From Pseudomaricurvus hydrocarbonicus (lineage in GTDB: Bacteria; Pseudomonadota; Gammaproteobacteria; Pseudomonadales; Cellvibrionaceae): a stretch of 64,000 bases of DNA. Position numbers and translations under genes: made by a program. The notes under the pieces were generated by a model. That model did not search any database. It worked only from the letters and a program-made list of their open reading frames with translations, and had not been told where the DNA came from. This document shows positions 23,727-33,690 of the stretch, in pieces (position 1 is the first letter of the stretch; every line of letters begins with the position of its first letter). Where the stretch lies: NCBI RefSeq assembly GCF_011602365.1, contig NZ_JAAONZ010000004.1, positions 124,001 through 188,000 on the forward strand, read 5' to 3'.

Positions 23727-25925
23727 GTGATCTTATTCAGCGCGACCAGCAAGGTACAAAAAGACCGTGCGATTATGCGCGAAACCGACACCAGGATGGC
23801 CAAGTACAGTGGCCGTGGTCTCATCATCAATGTGTTCACCTATTTACTGTGCCTGGTCATTGGTGAAATTCATGTGGTCGCTCCAGTCACAACGGTTGTT
23901 CTGACTTGTGGACTTATCATAGCGACACTGGTTCGCGGCTATATCCTGGTGCGTTTTGAAAGCCTTTATGCCAGTGGACCATCGCGTTGGCGAACCTTCT
24001 TTTTTATTGCTACTTTGCTGGGCGCGGCCTGGTGGAGCATCATTTTGGTGGTTTTTACCCTGACGCTGGGGATGACCGCAGAGACACCTTATTTGTGGGT
24101 GTATACCATCATTTTCTTTGCTACCACCGTCCATGTGACCTCACCCTTCAGGCTGTTTAGTCAAACCTATCTGGTGTTAACACTGTTGCCTCCCACCTTG
24201 GCGGCGCTGTATGTGGGGGGGGTGCCCGGGTACATGTACAGTTTGATGATGCTTATTTTCATCGCGATGCTGTTCCAGATGGTACAAGTATTGAGTCGGG
24301 GCTATTGGGAGCGCTTCGAAGCCAACTACGCACTCAAACAAAAAGCGATTGCGCTGGAAGTCGAAAAGCGTGATGTGAATGCCTCCGTGGATTTGAGTAC
24401 CCAGTTTCTGAACAGCCTTGGGCACGAGTTCAGAACCTCGTTGAATGATATTTTAGGCGGCCTGACGCTGCTCACTGACAGTGAGCTGGAAAGCCACCAG
24501 CAAGAACTTTTAAAACTTGCTCAAAAAGCGGGGGAGAGACAGCTCGACCTGGTGAACAATGTGGTTGACTTCTCCCGCATCAATAACCGTCAGCTGGTGT
24601 TGGACCACAGTGTTTTTAATTTACGGTCTCAACTGGAGTTGTGGATCACTGATCTGGCCGTGAACGCGCACCAGCAGTCGGTCGAAGTGGATTACGATAT
24701 GGATCCCGCCGTTCCGCTGCGTGTCAACGGAGATGCCAAGCGTATAGGACAGATTTTCAAATACCTGTTCAATAACGCCATTCAATTCTCGGAGCAAGGA
24801 AGCATTTTTGTCGATATTGATTTTAAGCGTGACAATGATCAAGGCGGCATGCTGGAAGTGATTATTATTGATTGCCTCAAGGAAGAGCGTCCGCCGATAG
24901 AGACAACCGAGACTGAGCCAAAATTTGAATCCTCCAGAACAAAAGGGCTGTGGTTTACCATTTGCAAAGGCCTGACGGAGTGCATGGACGGCGGGGTGGA
25001 CATTGATTGCAGCCCCGGTAAAGAAACCCACTATCGCTTGCGAATTCCTCTCAAGGCCGCTGAGCAGCAGCTGGTCAAAGTCACCAGCAACCCTAAGCTG
25101 CGTGATAAGCGGGTGTTAGTGATCGCCGAGGGGCTCCCGTTAGGTGCCGCACTGAAGAGCGAAATGCAAGATTGGGGGCTGCTGGTCAATGAGGTATCTG
25201 GGTTTGATAGCGCAGAAGCAGAGCTGCTGGATCTGGAGCCAGCCTCAGATCCATACGATCTTATCATCAATGTTGTCTGGCAAGATGCTGAAAAAGCGCT
25301 TGCGTTCAGCCGGCGAGTTTTGAATGCTCACTTGGAGCAGCCTATCCCCCAGATCTTTTCACTCTCGCACAACCACTCGAACGATGCCGGTGTGCGCCAA
25401 TTCATCGAGGAGCAACCCAGCCTGAATTACCTGTATCGGCCGCTCGTGCCGCAGATTCTCCACGACCTTATTGCACACAGTCTATTGGGGAAACCCATGA
25501 CGGGGGGCAAGGGCGGAGAGCCAGAGAGTGACGACGTAGGTGATTGTAAAATTTTACTGGTTGATGATCATCGTGTGAATCAGATGGTGGCCGAGGGGAT
25601 GCTGAAAAAAATGGGGTATCGCGTCCATCTCGCTGGGAACGGCCTGGAAGCTCTGGAGGAGATTAAGGGCGGAGATATTGATCTGGTCTTGATGGACTGC
25701 CAAATGCCCGAAATGGATGGTTTTGAAGCCACTCGCAGAATTCGCAAAATTGAAGATGAATCCGGCAATGACGGTCATATTCCAATCATAGCCATGACCG
25801 CGCACACCGAAGACGGTGATCAGTCACAATGTCTGGCCTGTGGCATGGATGATTATCTTGCCAAACCTGTTCAATATGAAACCCTGCAGACCCATTTGAT
25901 CCGCTGGTTAGGAAAATCGCACTGA
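23727..25925 (+). CDS. Hybrid histidine kinase with degenerate ATP-binding boxes, two receiver-like domains
   Basis: 732 residues. Five to six N-terminal membrane segments (about 30-200), a dimerisation/phosphoacceptor domain with His233 in GHEFRTSLN, an ATPase-like region, a receiver-like domain (about 455-575) and a C-terminal receiver (610-728). The N-box is present (FNNAIQFSEQG). The DxGxG box is replaced by IDCLKEE, the F-box is missing, and the GxGxG box reads RTKGLWFTICKG. The first receiver has lost its acceptor Asp (YDLIINVVWQD), while the last keeps Asp657 in LMDCQMPEMDG. It may therefore lack kinase activity. Start is GTG 23727 behind AGGGA; ATG 23775 is an alternative. Confidence 0.85.
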   Translation: MILFSATSKVQKDRAIMRETDTRMAKYSGRGLIINVFTYLLCLVIGEIHVVAPVTTVVLTCGLIIATLVRGYILVRFESLYASGPSRWRTFFFIATLLGAAWWSIILVVFTLTLGMTAETPYLWVYTIIFFATTVHVTSPFRLFSQTYLVLTLLPPTLAALYVGGVPGYMYSLMMLIFIAMLFQMVQVLSRGYWERFEANYALKQKAIALEVEKRDVNASVDLSTQFLNSLGHEFRTSLNDILGGLTLLTDSELESHQQELLKLAQKAGERQLDLVNNVVDFSRINNRQLVLDHSVFNLRSQLELWITDLAVNAHQQSVEVDYDMDPAVPLRVNGDAKRIGQIFKYLFNNAIQFSEQGSIFVDIDFKRDNDQGGMLEVIIIDCLKEERPPIETTETEPKFESSRTKGLWFTICKGLTECMDGGVDIDCSPGKETHYRLRIPLKAAEQQLVKVTSNPKLRDKRVLVIAEGLPLGAALKSEMQDWGLLVNEVSGFDSAEAELLDLEPASDPYDLIINVVWQDAEKALAFSRRVLNAHLEQPIPQIFSLSHNHSNDAGVRQFIEEQPSLNYLYRPLVPQILHDLIAHSLLGKPMTGGKGGEPESDDVGDCKILLVDDHRVNQMVAEGMLKKMGYRVHLAGNGLEALEEIKGGDIDLVLMDCQMPEMDGFEATRRIRKIEDESGNDGHIPIIAMTAHTEDGDQSQCLACGMDDYLAKPVQYETLQTHLIRWLGKSH

Positions 25926-25994
25926 TAAGGCTAGGGTTTGTCATGAACTTGCCGGTCAGTGGCGAACGGTGGACCTGGCGGTAAACTGCAGGTT

Positions 25995-26651
25995 TCAGCT
26001 TGAAGCCCCGTTATCATGGGCAACCGGGCGATGCTTAAAGTGAACGTAAGACATAATGCTGTCTCGTCGTAGCCACAATAAATACAGGGCAATGATCAAA
26101 TAGCTGCAGGGCTCAATCCAGCCGCTCTTTACCGACCACCAGAAGTGCAAACACACCAGCAACGCAATGACATAGATGGTGCGGTGAAGTTGTTTCCAAC
26201 GCTTGCCCATGGAACGCATGAGCTTGGGGATCGAGGTGATTGCCAATGCCAGCAGCAACAACAGGGCCAGCAAGCCCACAAGAATATAGGTTCGTTTAAT
26301 CAATTCTTCCCCGATTAATGACCATTCAAAGGTCAAATCGAGAGCGAGCCACGTGGAAAAATGCAACGCAGCCCAGACAAAACACCACAGTCCAAGGGGT
26401 CTGCGCAAACGCACCAGAAGGCCAAACTTAAGTGCTCTGGCCAACGGCGAAATGCACAACGTCAGCAACAGCAAGCGCAGGGCCCCGATGCCCAAAAAGT
26501 GGGTTAGCTCTTTCACCGGGTCCGCCCCTAGCACTCCCTGTGGTATTGCCCAATACAGCCAGAGCAGCGGGGCGAGAGCACCAATATGCACACAGACACG
26601 CAAAGTGTTCGATGTTTTGCGACCGGGCTTTAGCATCTGATGAGCCGTCAT
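25995..26651 (-). CDS. msrQ: MsrQ, heme-binding membrane subunit of periplasmic methionine sulfoxide reductase
   Basis: 218 residues with about six hydrophobic helices. Conserved heme-ligand histidines appear in the helices (ALHFSTW near 93, LHRTIYVIALLVCLHFWW near 155-170). It passes electrons from the quinone pool to MsrP. Its start codon directly abuts the msrP stop (26651/26652), so the two are one operon. Confidence 0.92.
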   Translation of the reverse strand: MTAHQMLKPGRKTSNTLRVCVHIGALAPLLWLYWAIPQGVLGADPVKELTHFLGIGALRLLLLTLCISPLARALKFGLLVRLRRPLGLWCFVWAALHFSTWLALDLTFEWSLIGEELIKRTYILVGLLALLLLLALAITSIPKLMRSMGKRWKQLHRTIYVIALLVCLHFWWSVKSGWIEPCSYLIIALYLLWLRRDSIMSYVHFKHRPVAHDNGASS

Positions 26652-27662
26652 TTAAAAATATTTTCTCAGGTCCAGGCCGGAATAAAGTGATGCAACCTCA
26701 TCGGCATAGCCATTGAACATCAGTGTTTTCTGTCGCGAACTGGAAAAGGCGCCGCCTTCCCCGATAAAACGTTCACTGGCCTGTGACCAGCGCGGGTGGT
26801 CAACGGAGGGGTTCACATTGGCATAAAAACCGTATTCATGAGGCGCCAGAATATTCCAGGTCACCGGCGGTTGCTTTTCCACCAGACGTATTTTGACAAT
26901 GGATTTTATCCCTTTAAAGCCATATTTCCACGGCACCACCAATCGAACAGGGGCCCCGTTTTGTGGTGGCAGGGTCTTACCATAAAGCCCCAAAGCCAAG
27001 GTGGTCAGCGGGTGCATGGCTTCGTCGATACGCAGCCCCTCAACATAGGGATAGTCAATTCCGCCACCCAGGTAGCGAGACTTTTGGCCAGGCATTTGCT
27101 CTGGGTCGTACAAAGTCTCAAAGGCGACGTATTTGGCGCGGCTGGTCGGTTTGAATTTCTTCAGCAGTGGGCCTAACTCAATGCCCAGCCAGGGAATGAC
27201 CATCGACCAGGCCTCGACGCAGCGCATACGGTAAATCCGTTCTTCCAGCTGCGCGGTTTCCATCAACTCCCACACATCGATTGTTCCAGGCTTTTCGACT
27301 TCGCCCTCAACTGTCAGGGTCCAGGGTTCGGTTTTTAAGTGTTGGCTGTTTCTGGCTGGGTCGGTTTTGTTGGTGCCAAATTCATAAAAGTTATTGTGGT
27401 TTATGACTTTGGACTCCGGGGTCAGTATCAACCCCGGGTCGAGTGTTCCGGGGGTATACGCTAATGGCTTGCGAGGGGCTTTTTCAGAGGGCGTATCATT
27501 TCCCAGCAATTGATCGAAGATTCCGGCATGACTGTTCAACGACAAACCTGTAGCCGCGACGATACCAAGGCTTTTCAGGATCGATCGGCGATTCAAATAC
27601 ACATCTTCGGGGGTAATTTGACTGCCAAGAATGCGGTTATTGGCACTCTTTTTTAACAACAT
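26652..27662 (-). CDS. msrP: MsrP, molybdopterin catalytic subunit of periplasmic methionine sulfoxide reductase
   Basis: 336 residues. Twin-arginine type signal ([10 protein letters not shown], about residues 24-33, then a hydrophobic stretch) directs the folded molybdoenzyme to the periplasm. The molybdenum-ligating Cys is in [15 protein letters not shown] (about 145-160). Repairs oxidised methionines of envelope proteins together with MsrQ. First gene of the msrPQ pair. The N-terminus [26 protein letters not shown] fits the family start. Confidence 0.95.
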   Translation of the reverse strand: MLLKKSANNRILGSQITPEDVYLNRRSILKSLGIVAATGLSLNSHAGIFDQLLGNDTPSEKAPRKPLAYTPGTLDPGLILTPESKVINHNNFYEFGTNKTDPARNSQHLKTEPWTLTVEGEVEKPGTIDVWELMETAQLEERIYRMRCVEAWSMVIPWLGIELGPLLKKFKPTSRAKYVAFETLYDPEQMPGQKSRYLGGGIDYPYVEGLRIDEAMHPLTTLALGLYGKTLPPQNGAPVRLVVPWKYGFKGIKSIVKIRLVEKQPPVTWNILAPHEYGFYANVNPSVDHPRWSQASERFIGEGGAFSSSRQKTLMFNGYADEVASLYSGLDLRKYF

Positions 27663-27821
27663 AACATTAACACCCTGATAATCGATCTGATGTAATCATC
27701 GCCCTAAAAATATTGGGCGACAGCCTGGAACCAAAGATATTGCGTAGCCACCGGGTCGATCAACTTTTTGACCCTGCCCAGTGGTTACGTCTATGACCGG
27801 CGATCCGGCATTTAGTTGCTG

Positions 27822-28637
27822 TTAAAGCGAAAATTCCGTCCAGATAGGCGCGTGGTCGGACGGCTTTTCCATTCCACGAACGTCATAGTCCACACCGGCG
27901 GATTTACAGTGTTGTAACAAGCTTTGCGACACCATGATCATATCAATCCTCAGGCCGCGTCGGGGCTCGCGCTCAAAGCCCTTGCTGCGATAGTCAAACC
28001 AGCTGAAGGTCTGGCTTTCCTCAGGGTGTAAATGCCGGAAGCTGTCGACCAGTCCCCAGTCGCACAGCCGGGCAAACCATTCACGTTCTTCCGGCTGGAA
28101 GCTGCACTTACCGGTTCTCAACCAGCGTTTTCGGTTGTCCTCACCAATCCCGATGTCCAGATCGGTAGGCGAAATATTCAGATCGCCCATGACAATGACT
28201 TGATCATCAGGGTGGCAATGCTTATTCAAGAATATTTGCAGGTCCGCGTAAAAAGCCCGTTTATTCGGGAATTTGGTCGGATGGTCAATGGATTCACCCT
28301 GGGGGAAATACCCATTGATCACCTTTATTTCTCCGCCAAATGGAGATGCAATGGTAGCCGCCACAAAGCGCTTTTGGGACTCGTCGGTATCCGTTGGATA
28401 ACCTTTATGAGTGGCCGACATGGGGACTTTAGAGAGTAGGGCGACGCCATAGTGAGTCTTCTGGCCATGAAACAGCACGTCATAACCCATTTGTCGAATT
28501 TCGTCGATGGGAAAGTCCTGGTCCTGAACTTTCGTTTCCTGGAGGCCAATTAATAACGGATCGTGACGTTCAATGATCGCTTGTAATTGATGCAACCGCA
28601 TACGAATGCTGTTGACGTTAAACGAAATAACTTTCAT
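27822..28637 (-). CDS. xthA: Exodeoxyribonuclease III
   Basis: 271 residues (E. coli 268). Apurinic/apyrimidinic endonuclease and 3'-5' exonuclease of base-excision repair. All family motifs are present: FNVNSIRMR (start), LQETKVQD (metal-binding Glu), [13 protein letters not shown] and the C-terminal SDHAPIW with catalytic His. Single gene between msrPQ and the tail-specific protease, separated from the latter by the terminator at 28704. Confidence 0.95.
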   Translation of the reverse strand: MKVISFNVNSIRMRLHQLQAIIERHDPLLIGLQETKVQDQDFPIDEIRQMGYDVLFHGQKTHYGVALLSKVPMSATHKGYPTDTDESQKRFVAATIASPFGGEIKVINGYFPQGESIDHPTKFPNKRAFYADLQIFLNKHCHPDDQVIVMGDLNISPTDLDIGIGEDNRKRWLRTGKCSFQPEEREWFARLCDWGLVDSFRHLHPEESQTFSWFDYRSKGFEREPRRGLRIDMIMVSQSLLQHCKSAGVDYDVRGMEKPSDHAPIWTEFSL

Positions 28638-28703
28638 AGGTCTCTCAATTTAAATGGGTGAAATTCAAAATACAGAAGATCGAGCAGGCAAAGTTTGGGC
28701 ATT

Positions 28704-28727
28704 AAAAAAGCCAGCGCATGGCTGGCT
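28704..28727 (-). terminator. Intrinsic terminator of the tail-specific protease gene
   Basis: Stem AGCCAGC/GCTGGCT (28709-28715, 28721-28727) with a five-base loop. On the minus strand it is followed by T-run (28709-28704). Lies 20 bases past the protease stop. Confidence 0.88.
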
Positions 28728-28746
28728 TAGTCAGGTCAAGCCGACT

Positions 28747-30864
28747 TTAAAAATTGGCTACTTGCTCTGGACCTTTGTTCAAAAGGTTGATCATATCGAT
28801 AAGGATGTAACCGGCTTCAGAGAGTAGGGCATCGTCGTCGGTATTTAATTGCTTCGAGGATGTTTCTTGCTCTATCCGTTCAGCAGTTTTTGCATCCCTT
28901 TCTTTTTCCCACTCTTTGGACGATGCATAGGGTTCCAACCCTTTGGCGGTGCGACGTTCATTTTCAATGGCCAGTGACCTGGCTTTCATGTCTTCCTGCT
29001 CTTTGATGCGCTCCTGCTCATTGAGAGAAAGTTCCTGGCGAGAACGGCTTTCTTCCAGGTTTTTAACCTGCTTGTTGAGATAGACAAAGTCGGGGTCTTG
29101 CAACTTGCGAATGTCATGTTTGCGGGTGATCTCGCCGATGATAGCGTCAATATTGTAATAAGCCTCGTGGGGGACCGGATGTATCTGATCCCAGGGGAGA
29201 GCCGTATCATAGGAGCTTTCACCCACTTCTTTCGAATCCACCAGAAAGGGAAAACTGACATCCGGAATCACACCGCGATGTTGAGTACTGTCCCCCGAGA
29301 CTCGATAAAACTTAGACTCGGTAATTTTCAGTTGGCCAGAGTAAACCGGCGTCAATGACTGGACTGTTCCTTTACCAAACGATTGACTGCCGACGATCAG
29401 ACCGCGCTTGTAGTCCTGGATCGCACCGGCAAAAATTTCTGAGGCCGAGGCACTCAGACGATTGGTCAGGACCAGCAACGGCCCACGATAGACCGCTTTA
29501 TGGCGCGAACGGTAGTTGCGCGAGATGGTTTGGCTGGTTTGACGGATTTGCACCACAGGCCCCTGATCAATAAAAAGATCCGTGAGCGTCGTGGCTTCCT
29601 GTAACGAGCCGCCACCATTATTGCGTAAATCAATGATCAGGCCATCCACCTGCTCTTGTTCCAGCTCTTTGAGTAACTTGTACACATCCTTGGTGGTGCT
29701 TTTGTAGTTAGGATCCCGGCGACGATAAGCATCAAAGTCCAGATAAAAGGCCGGTACGTTAATGACCCCCAATTTGAATACTTTATCGCCATCGCTGAGC
29801 TCGATAATGCCTTTTTTTGCCGCTTGTTCTTCCAGTTTGACTTCGTCACGACTGATTCGAATCACTTTGCGAGCGCCGTCGTCTGAGCTTTCAGAAGGCA
29901 TCACTTTCAAGCGAACGATGGTGTTTTTACCGCCGCGGATCAGTTTAACCACCTCATCCAGACGCCAGCCGACCACATCCACCATCTCACCTTCGTCCCC
30001 CTGGCCCACAGCAATAATCTTGTCCGCAGGCTTTAACTCGCCTTGCTTAGCTGCCGGCCCACCAGTAATCAGGCGTACTACTTTGGTGTATTCATCTTCA
30101 GACTGCAGTACGGCACCGATGCCTTCAAGAGACAAAGACATGGAGATATTGAAGTTTTCCAGGGTGCGCGGAGACAGATAGCTGGTGTGCGGATCGTAGA
30201 GGAGGGTGAGGGCGTTGATCAGCGCTTCGAACACATCGGCAGAGTCCTGCTGTTCGAGACGGGTTAACTGGTTTTTGTAACGACGCAACAACACTTCTTT
30301 GGCTTTTTCGGTGCTTTCGTCGGCCAGTTTCAGGCTCAAAATGCTGGCTTTTATCCGCTTACGCCATTTATCGTCGGCTTCTTTCTCATTTTTCGCCCAT
30401 TCCTGGGCGTCATCAGAAATAGGGATGGACTCCTGTTTGGTGAAGTCAAAATTGAAGCCTTCAGGGCTTTCGAGCTGCGAAATGACCCACTCTAAACGAT
30501 CGGTGGCGCGGTGAAAGTATTTGACGAAAATATCATAGCCAGGGTCAAGATCCCCCTTGAGCATGGTGTCATCCAGTTTAGTGGCGTATTTTTTATGAAA
30601 CTTGTCGATGTCAGTCTTGAGAAAGAATGCCTTGGCGGGATCTAGGCTGGAGATATATTTGTCCAGCATGGCCTCGGATAACTCGTCATCAAAGGGTTGA
30701 TTGCGGTAATGGCGGGTGGAGAGCTTGTCGATGATATCCACCGCAGTCTTCGATTGTTCTTCTGTGAAATGAAACTCAACGTCCTTGCTGAAACTAAGGG
30801 TTGAAAGCGAAAGAAAACCGAAGGTTATCAGGGGGATCAAAAAGCGGCGGCATGTCTTGCGCAT
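28747..30864 (-). CDS. prc: Tail-specific (carboxy-terminal processing) protease, S41 family
   Basis: 705 residues (E. coli Prc 682). Signal peptide at residues 1-26, an N-terminal helical domain, PDZ domain (about 245-330), S41 protease core and a long C-terminal helical domain rich in Lys/Glu. Catalytic Ser lies in SASASE (about residues 470-475) and the catalytic Lys in FGKGTVQ (about 499). Acts in the periplasm, trimming C-termini and degrading tagged or regulatory proteins such as peptidoglycan hydrolases. Monocistronic, with its own terminator. Confidence 0.94.
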   Translation of the reverse strand: MRKTCRRFLIPLITFGFLSLSTLSFSKDVEFHFTEEQSKTAVDIIDKLSTRHYRNQPFDDELSEAMLDKYISSLDPAKAFFLKTDIDKFHKKYATKLDDTMLKGDLDPGYDIFVKYFHRATDRLEWVISQLESPEGFNFDFTKQESIPISDDAQEWAKNEKEADDKWRKRIKASILSLKLADESTEKAKEVLLRRYKNQLTRLEQQDSADVFEALINALTLLYDPHTSYLSPRTLENFNISMSLSLEGIGAVLQSEDEYTKVVRLITGGPAAKQGELKPADKIIAVGQGDEGEMVDVVGWRLDEVVKLIRGGKNTIVRLKVMPSESSDDGARKVIRISRDEVKLEEQAAKKGIIELSDGDKVFKLGVINVPAFYLDFDAYRRRDPNYKSTTKDVYKLLKELEQEQVDGLIIDLRNNGGGSLQEATTLTDLFIDQGPVVQIRQTSQTISRNYRSRHKAVYRGPLLVLTNRLSASASEIFAGAIQDYKRGLIVGSQSFGKGTVQSLTPVYSGQLKITESKFYRVSGDSTQHRGVIPDVSFPFLVDSKEVGESSYDTALPWDQIHPVPHEAYYNIDAIIGEITRKHDIRKLQDPDFVYLNKQVKNLEESRSRQELSLNEQERIKEQEDMKARSLAIENERRTAKGLEPYASSKEWEKERDAKTAERIEQETSSKQLNTDDDALLSEAGYILIDMINLLNKGPEQVANF

Positions 30865-31340
30865 AAACAGTCTCTGTCTGGAACGTGAGGCGGGTCAGTG
30901 ATATTCAATCACGAAGAATCTGGCACTAACGACTACTTTATCAAACGTACTTATATTCAGAAAATCAAAAAACACAGGAAATTTAAACGAATCCAACTAT
31001 AGCATAGAGCGATTCCGGTGAAACCGGTAATCTGACCTGGGGGGCATTTATCGACTCAGGCCAGGTTTACGCGAAAAGCCAATCAAATCATTACCTTGGA
31101 ATGACTATCTGATTAAACACTCAATTTAACATAATATACATTATGCGAAGTAATGTATTCAAACTACACAGTTACAACGTCTAGAAATATGACCGGCCCG
31201 CGCCCTGATGGTTCCCGCCATCCCTGGGCTTAATCTTCAGGATTCGCTGTAGCGAGCGCTGATAAATCGGTACTGATGTCGCCTAATAAACATGTAAACT
31301 TACGCCCTCCAAAAGCCAATCAAGTTTTAATGGAGTAAAC
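30865..31340. other. Divergent control region between prc and the anion transporter gene
   Basis: 476 AT-rich bases with no credible gene. Holds one clear inverted repeat (31136-31158). A TGGAG ribosome site lies before the transporter start. No other structure recognised. Confidence 0.45.
31136..31158. promoter_or_regulatory. 8-bp inverted repeat, operator-like
   Basis: ATACATTA-TGCGAAG-TAATGTAT, perfect 8-bp arms around seven bases, about 180 bases before the transporter start. AT-rich and without a T-run, so more like a protein-binding site than a terminator. Confidence 0.45.
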
Positions 31341-32711
31341 ATGCCTCAGGTTGAGCCCACAACAGTCAGTGAAGGATCCACTAAATGGGGGGTTGTGCTG
31401 GCGGATCTTGGGCTTCTGATGGTCCTGTTAAATTGGCTTCCGTACGAAAAACCCCTTAACTCCGGATTGAGTCTGCTGATATTCATTGCCATTTTATGGC
31501 TGACGGAAGCTACTCATATCACCTTTACGGCCTTGCTGATCCCGGTGTTATCCATCCTCATGGGGCTGCAAACCACACCCGAAGCGCTGATCAGCTTCGC
31601 CAATCCGATTATTTTCCTGTTTTTCGGTGGATTTGCCCTGGCCGCGGCGCTGCACCAGCAAGGTTTGGACAGAATGATCGCCAACCGGATCCTGGCCCTG
31701 GCTAAAGGGCGGTTTATTGTCGCCGCCCTGCTGCTGTTTTTGGTATCTGCGCTGTTGTCTATGTGGATCAGCAACACGGCAACCACCGCCATGATGCTGC
31801 CGTTGGCACTGGGGTTGTTGGGGAGCCTTGATAGGCAACGGTATCACAAGACTTTTACCTTCATTCTTTTGGGTATCGCTTACAGCGCCAGTATTGGCGG
31901 GATTGCCACCCTGGTTGGTAGCCCGCCCAACGCCATCGCGGCCTCCGAGGCCGGGTTAAGTTTCCGGGATTGGATGGCCATAGGCCTACCCATCAGTCTG
32001 TTGATTTTGCCTTTCGCAATTCTCACGCTCTATCTGATTTTTCGCCCGGCGCTGGATTTAAACATTGCCACGGATCAGGAACCTGTACAGTGGAGTGTCC
32101 CCAAGGTCATCACACTGTCGATTTTTGTGGGCACGATCAGCTTATGGATCTTCTCCAAGCCTTTGGCGATGGCCTTGGGTGGTATTGATAAATTTGACTC
32201 CTGGGTTGCCATTGTGGCGGTCGTGTTGATAGGTGTCACCCAGTCGGCCTCCTGGAAAAAAATTGAACAGCAAACAGACTGGGGGGTTTTGCTGCTGTTT
32301 GGCGGAGGCTTGACGCTCAGCAGTGTTCTCAAAATCACCGGGACCAGTGTTTTCCTGGCGGAGAGTCTGACCCATATGCTGACAGCAGCACCGATCTTTA
32401 TCTCGTTACTCGGCATCGCAGGGTTTGTGATATTTTTAACGGAAATGGCTTCCAATACGGCCAGCGCAGCGCTGCTGATCCCGGTTTTTGCAGCGGTTGC
32501 CGAACCCTTGGGGCTCTCCCCCATTGTGACCTCAGCAGTGATCGCCGTCGCAGCGTCTTGTGCCTTTATGTTGCCTGTCGCCACACCACCCAATGCGATT
32601 GTATTTGGCAGTGGTTGCATTCGCCAAAAAGACATGATGCGTGCCGGGTTGGTTCTCAATATCCTGTGTGTATTTGCGGTGGCCATCTATTTTTATTGGC
32701 TGTTGGCCTAA
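31341..32711 (+). CDS. SLC13/DASS family sodium-anion symporter
   Basis: 456 residues with about eleven membrane segments. The two pseudo-repeat signatures of the divalent anion:sodium symporters are present: SNTATTAMMLP (about 137) with GSPPNAIAAS (about 196), and SNTASAALLIP (about 372) with ATPPNAIVFGSG (about 416). The SNT and PPNAI elements bind sodium and the carboxylate or sulfate. Likely imports dicarboxylates, citrate or sulfate; the exact substrate is not readable. Followed after 26 bases by an AEC transporter gene on the same strand, probably one transcript. Confidence 0.9.
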   Translation: MPQVEPTTVSEGSTKWGVVLADLGLLMVLLNWLPYEKPLNSGLSLLIFIAILWLTEATHITFTALLIPVLSILMGLQTTPEALISFANPIIFLFFGGFALAAALHQQGLDRMIANRILALAKGRFIVAALLLFLVSALLSMWISNTATTAMMLPLALGLLGSLDRQRYHKTFTFILLGIAYSASIGGIATLVGSPPNAIAASEAGLSFRDWMAIGLPISLLILPFAILTLYLIFRPALDLNIATDQEPVQWSVPKVITLSIFVGTISLWIFSKPLAMALGGIDKFDSWVAIVAVVLIGVTQSASWKKIEQQTDWGVLLLFGGGLTLSSVLKITGTSVFLAESLTHMLTAAPIFISLLGIAGFVIFLTEMASNTASAALLIPVFAAVAEPLGLSPIVTSAVIAVAASCAFMLPVATPPNAIVFGSGCIRQKDMMRAGLVLNILCVFAVAIYFYWLLA

Positions 32712-32737
32712 TCTTATAACCCCTTAGTGTTCTGTGT

Positions 32738-33631
32738 ATGATTTCACCGCTGCTCAACATTCTTACCCCTATTGTGATCTGTGCCGCTATTGGCATCGGC
32801 TGGAAAAAAATGGGATTTGATTACCCGTCGGAATTTATCGGCCGGTTAGTCATGAACATTGGAGCGCCCTGCTTAATCCTACATAGCCTCGTTGGTACCA
32901 AGGTATCGCTGTCAGCGCTGGGCGATGTCGCCCTTGTTGCCACCCTGATTTTGGGTGTGATGTTAGTCTGCTGTTTTGTCGTTTTGAAAATCTTTAACCT
33001 AAATTACAAGACCTATTTGCCACCACTGCTGTTTCCTAACAGCGGTAATATGGGACTCCCGCTGTGTTTATTTGCTTTTGGTGAAACCGGGTTGACGCTG
33101 GCAATTGGTTATTTTCTGCTAATGATGTTTGGCCACCTGACCCTGGGGCTGCTGATTCTTGAAGGCATTGAAGACGGCCTGTCACATGCGCTTAAGAACT
33201 TACTCAAGCAGCCAATGGTTTACGCCATGGCAATTGGTTTGATTCTCTGTGGTAACCAGATCGCCCTGCCGGTCTGGGCGGCCCACACCGTAGAGCTATT
33301 AAGTGGGGTAACGATTCCATTGATGCTGATAACCCTGGGGGTTTCCCTGACCAGTTTGAAAGTGGAATTTTGGCAGCGGGCCCTGTCCCTGAGCCTTTTT
33401 AAACTTGCTCTCAGTCTGCTCGTTGCCGCCTCTGCGTGCACCCTACTGGGCCTGGAAGGGGTAACCCGAAATGTTATCCTGCTGCAGGCCGCCATGCCCG
33501 CCGCAGTCTTTAATTACCTGTTTGCAGTTCACTATCAGCAAAAACCCGAAGAAGTGGCGGGCATTGTGGTCGTTTCAACGTTAACCACGGTGCTGGTCCT
33601 GCCCTTTTTACTGTCTTACCTCATCCTGTAG
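32738..33631 (+). CDS. AEC (auxin efflux carrier) family transporter
   Basis: 297 residues, about ten hydrophobic helices. Family features: LLNILTPIVICAAIGIGWKKMGFDY at the start, PNSGNMGLPL (about 102-111) and the C-terminal QAAMPAAVFNYLFAVHYQQKPE. Bacterial members are often malate or other carboxylate carriers; the substrate here is unknown. Translated 26 bases after the SLC13 gene, so two organic-anion transporters may be co-expressed. Confidence 0.88.
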   Translation: MISPLLNILTPIVICAAIGIGWKKMGFDYPSEFIGRLVMNIGAPCLILHSLVGTKVSLSALGDVALVATLILGVMLVCCFVVLKIFNLNYKTYLPPLLFPNSGNMGLPLCLFAFGETGLTLAIGYFLLMMFGHLTLGLLILEGIEDGLSHALKNLLKQPMVYAMAIGLILCGNQIALPVWAAHTVELLSGVTIPLMLITLGVSLTSLKVEFWQRALSLSLFKLALSLLVAASACTLLGLEGVTRNVILLQAAMPAAVFNYLFAVHYQQKPEEVAGIVVVSTLTTVLVLPFLLSYLIL

Positions 33632-33690
33632 CTCAACCGTAACGGTCACCAACACAAGCTGGCGGTAATAACTGTGGCTGAGTTTGAGGG

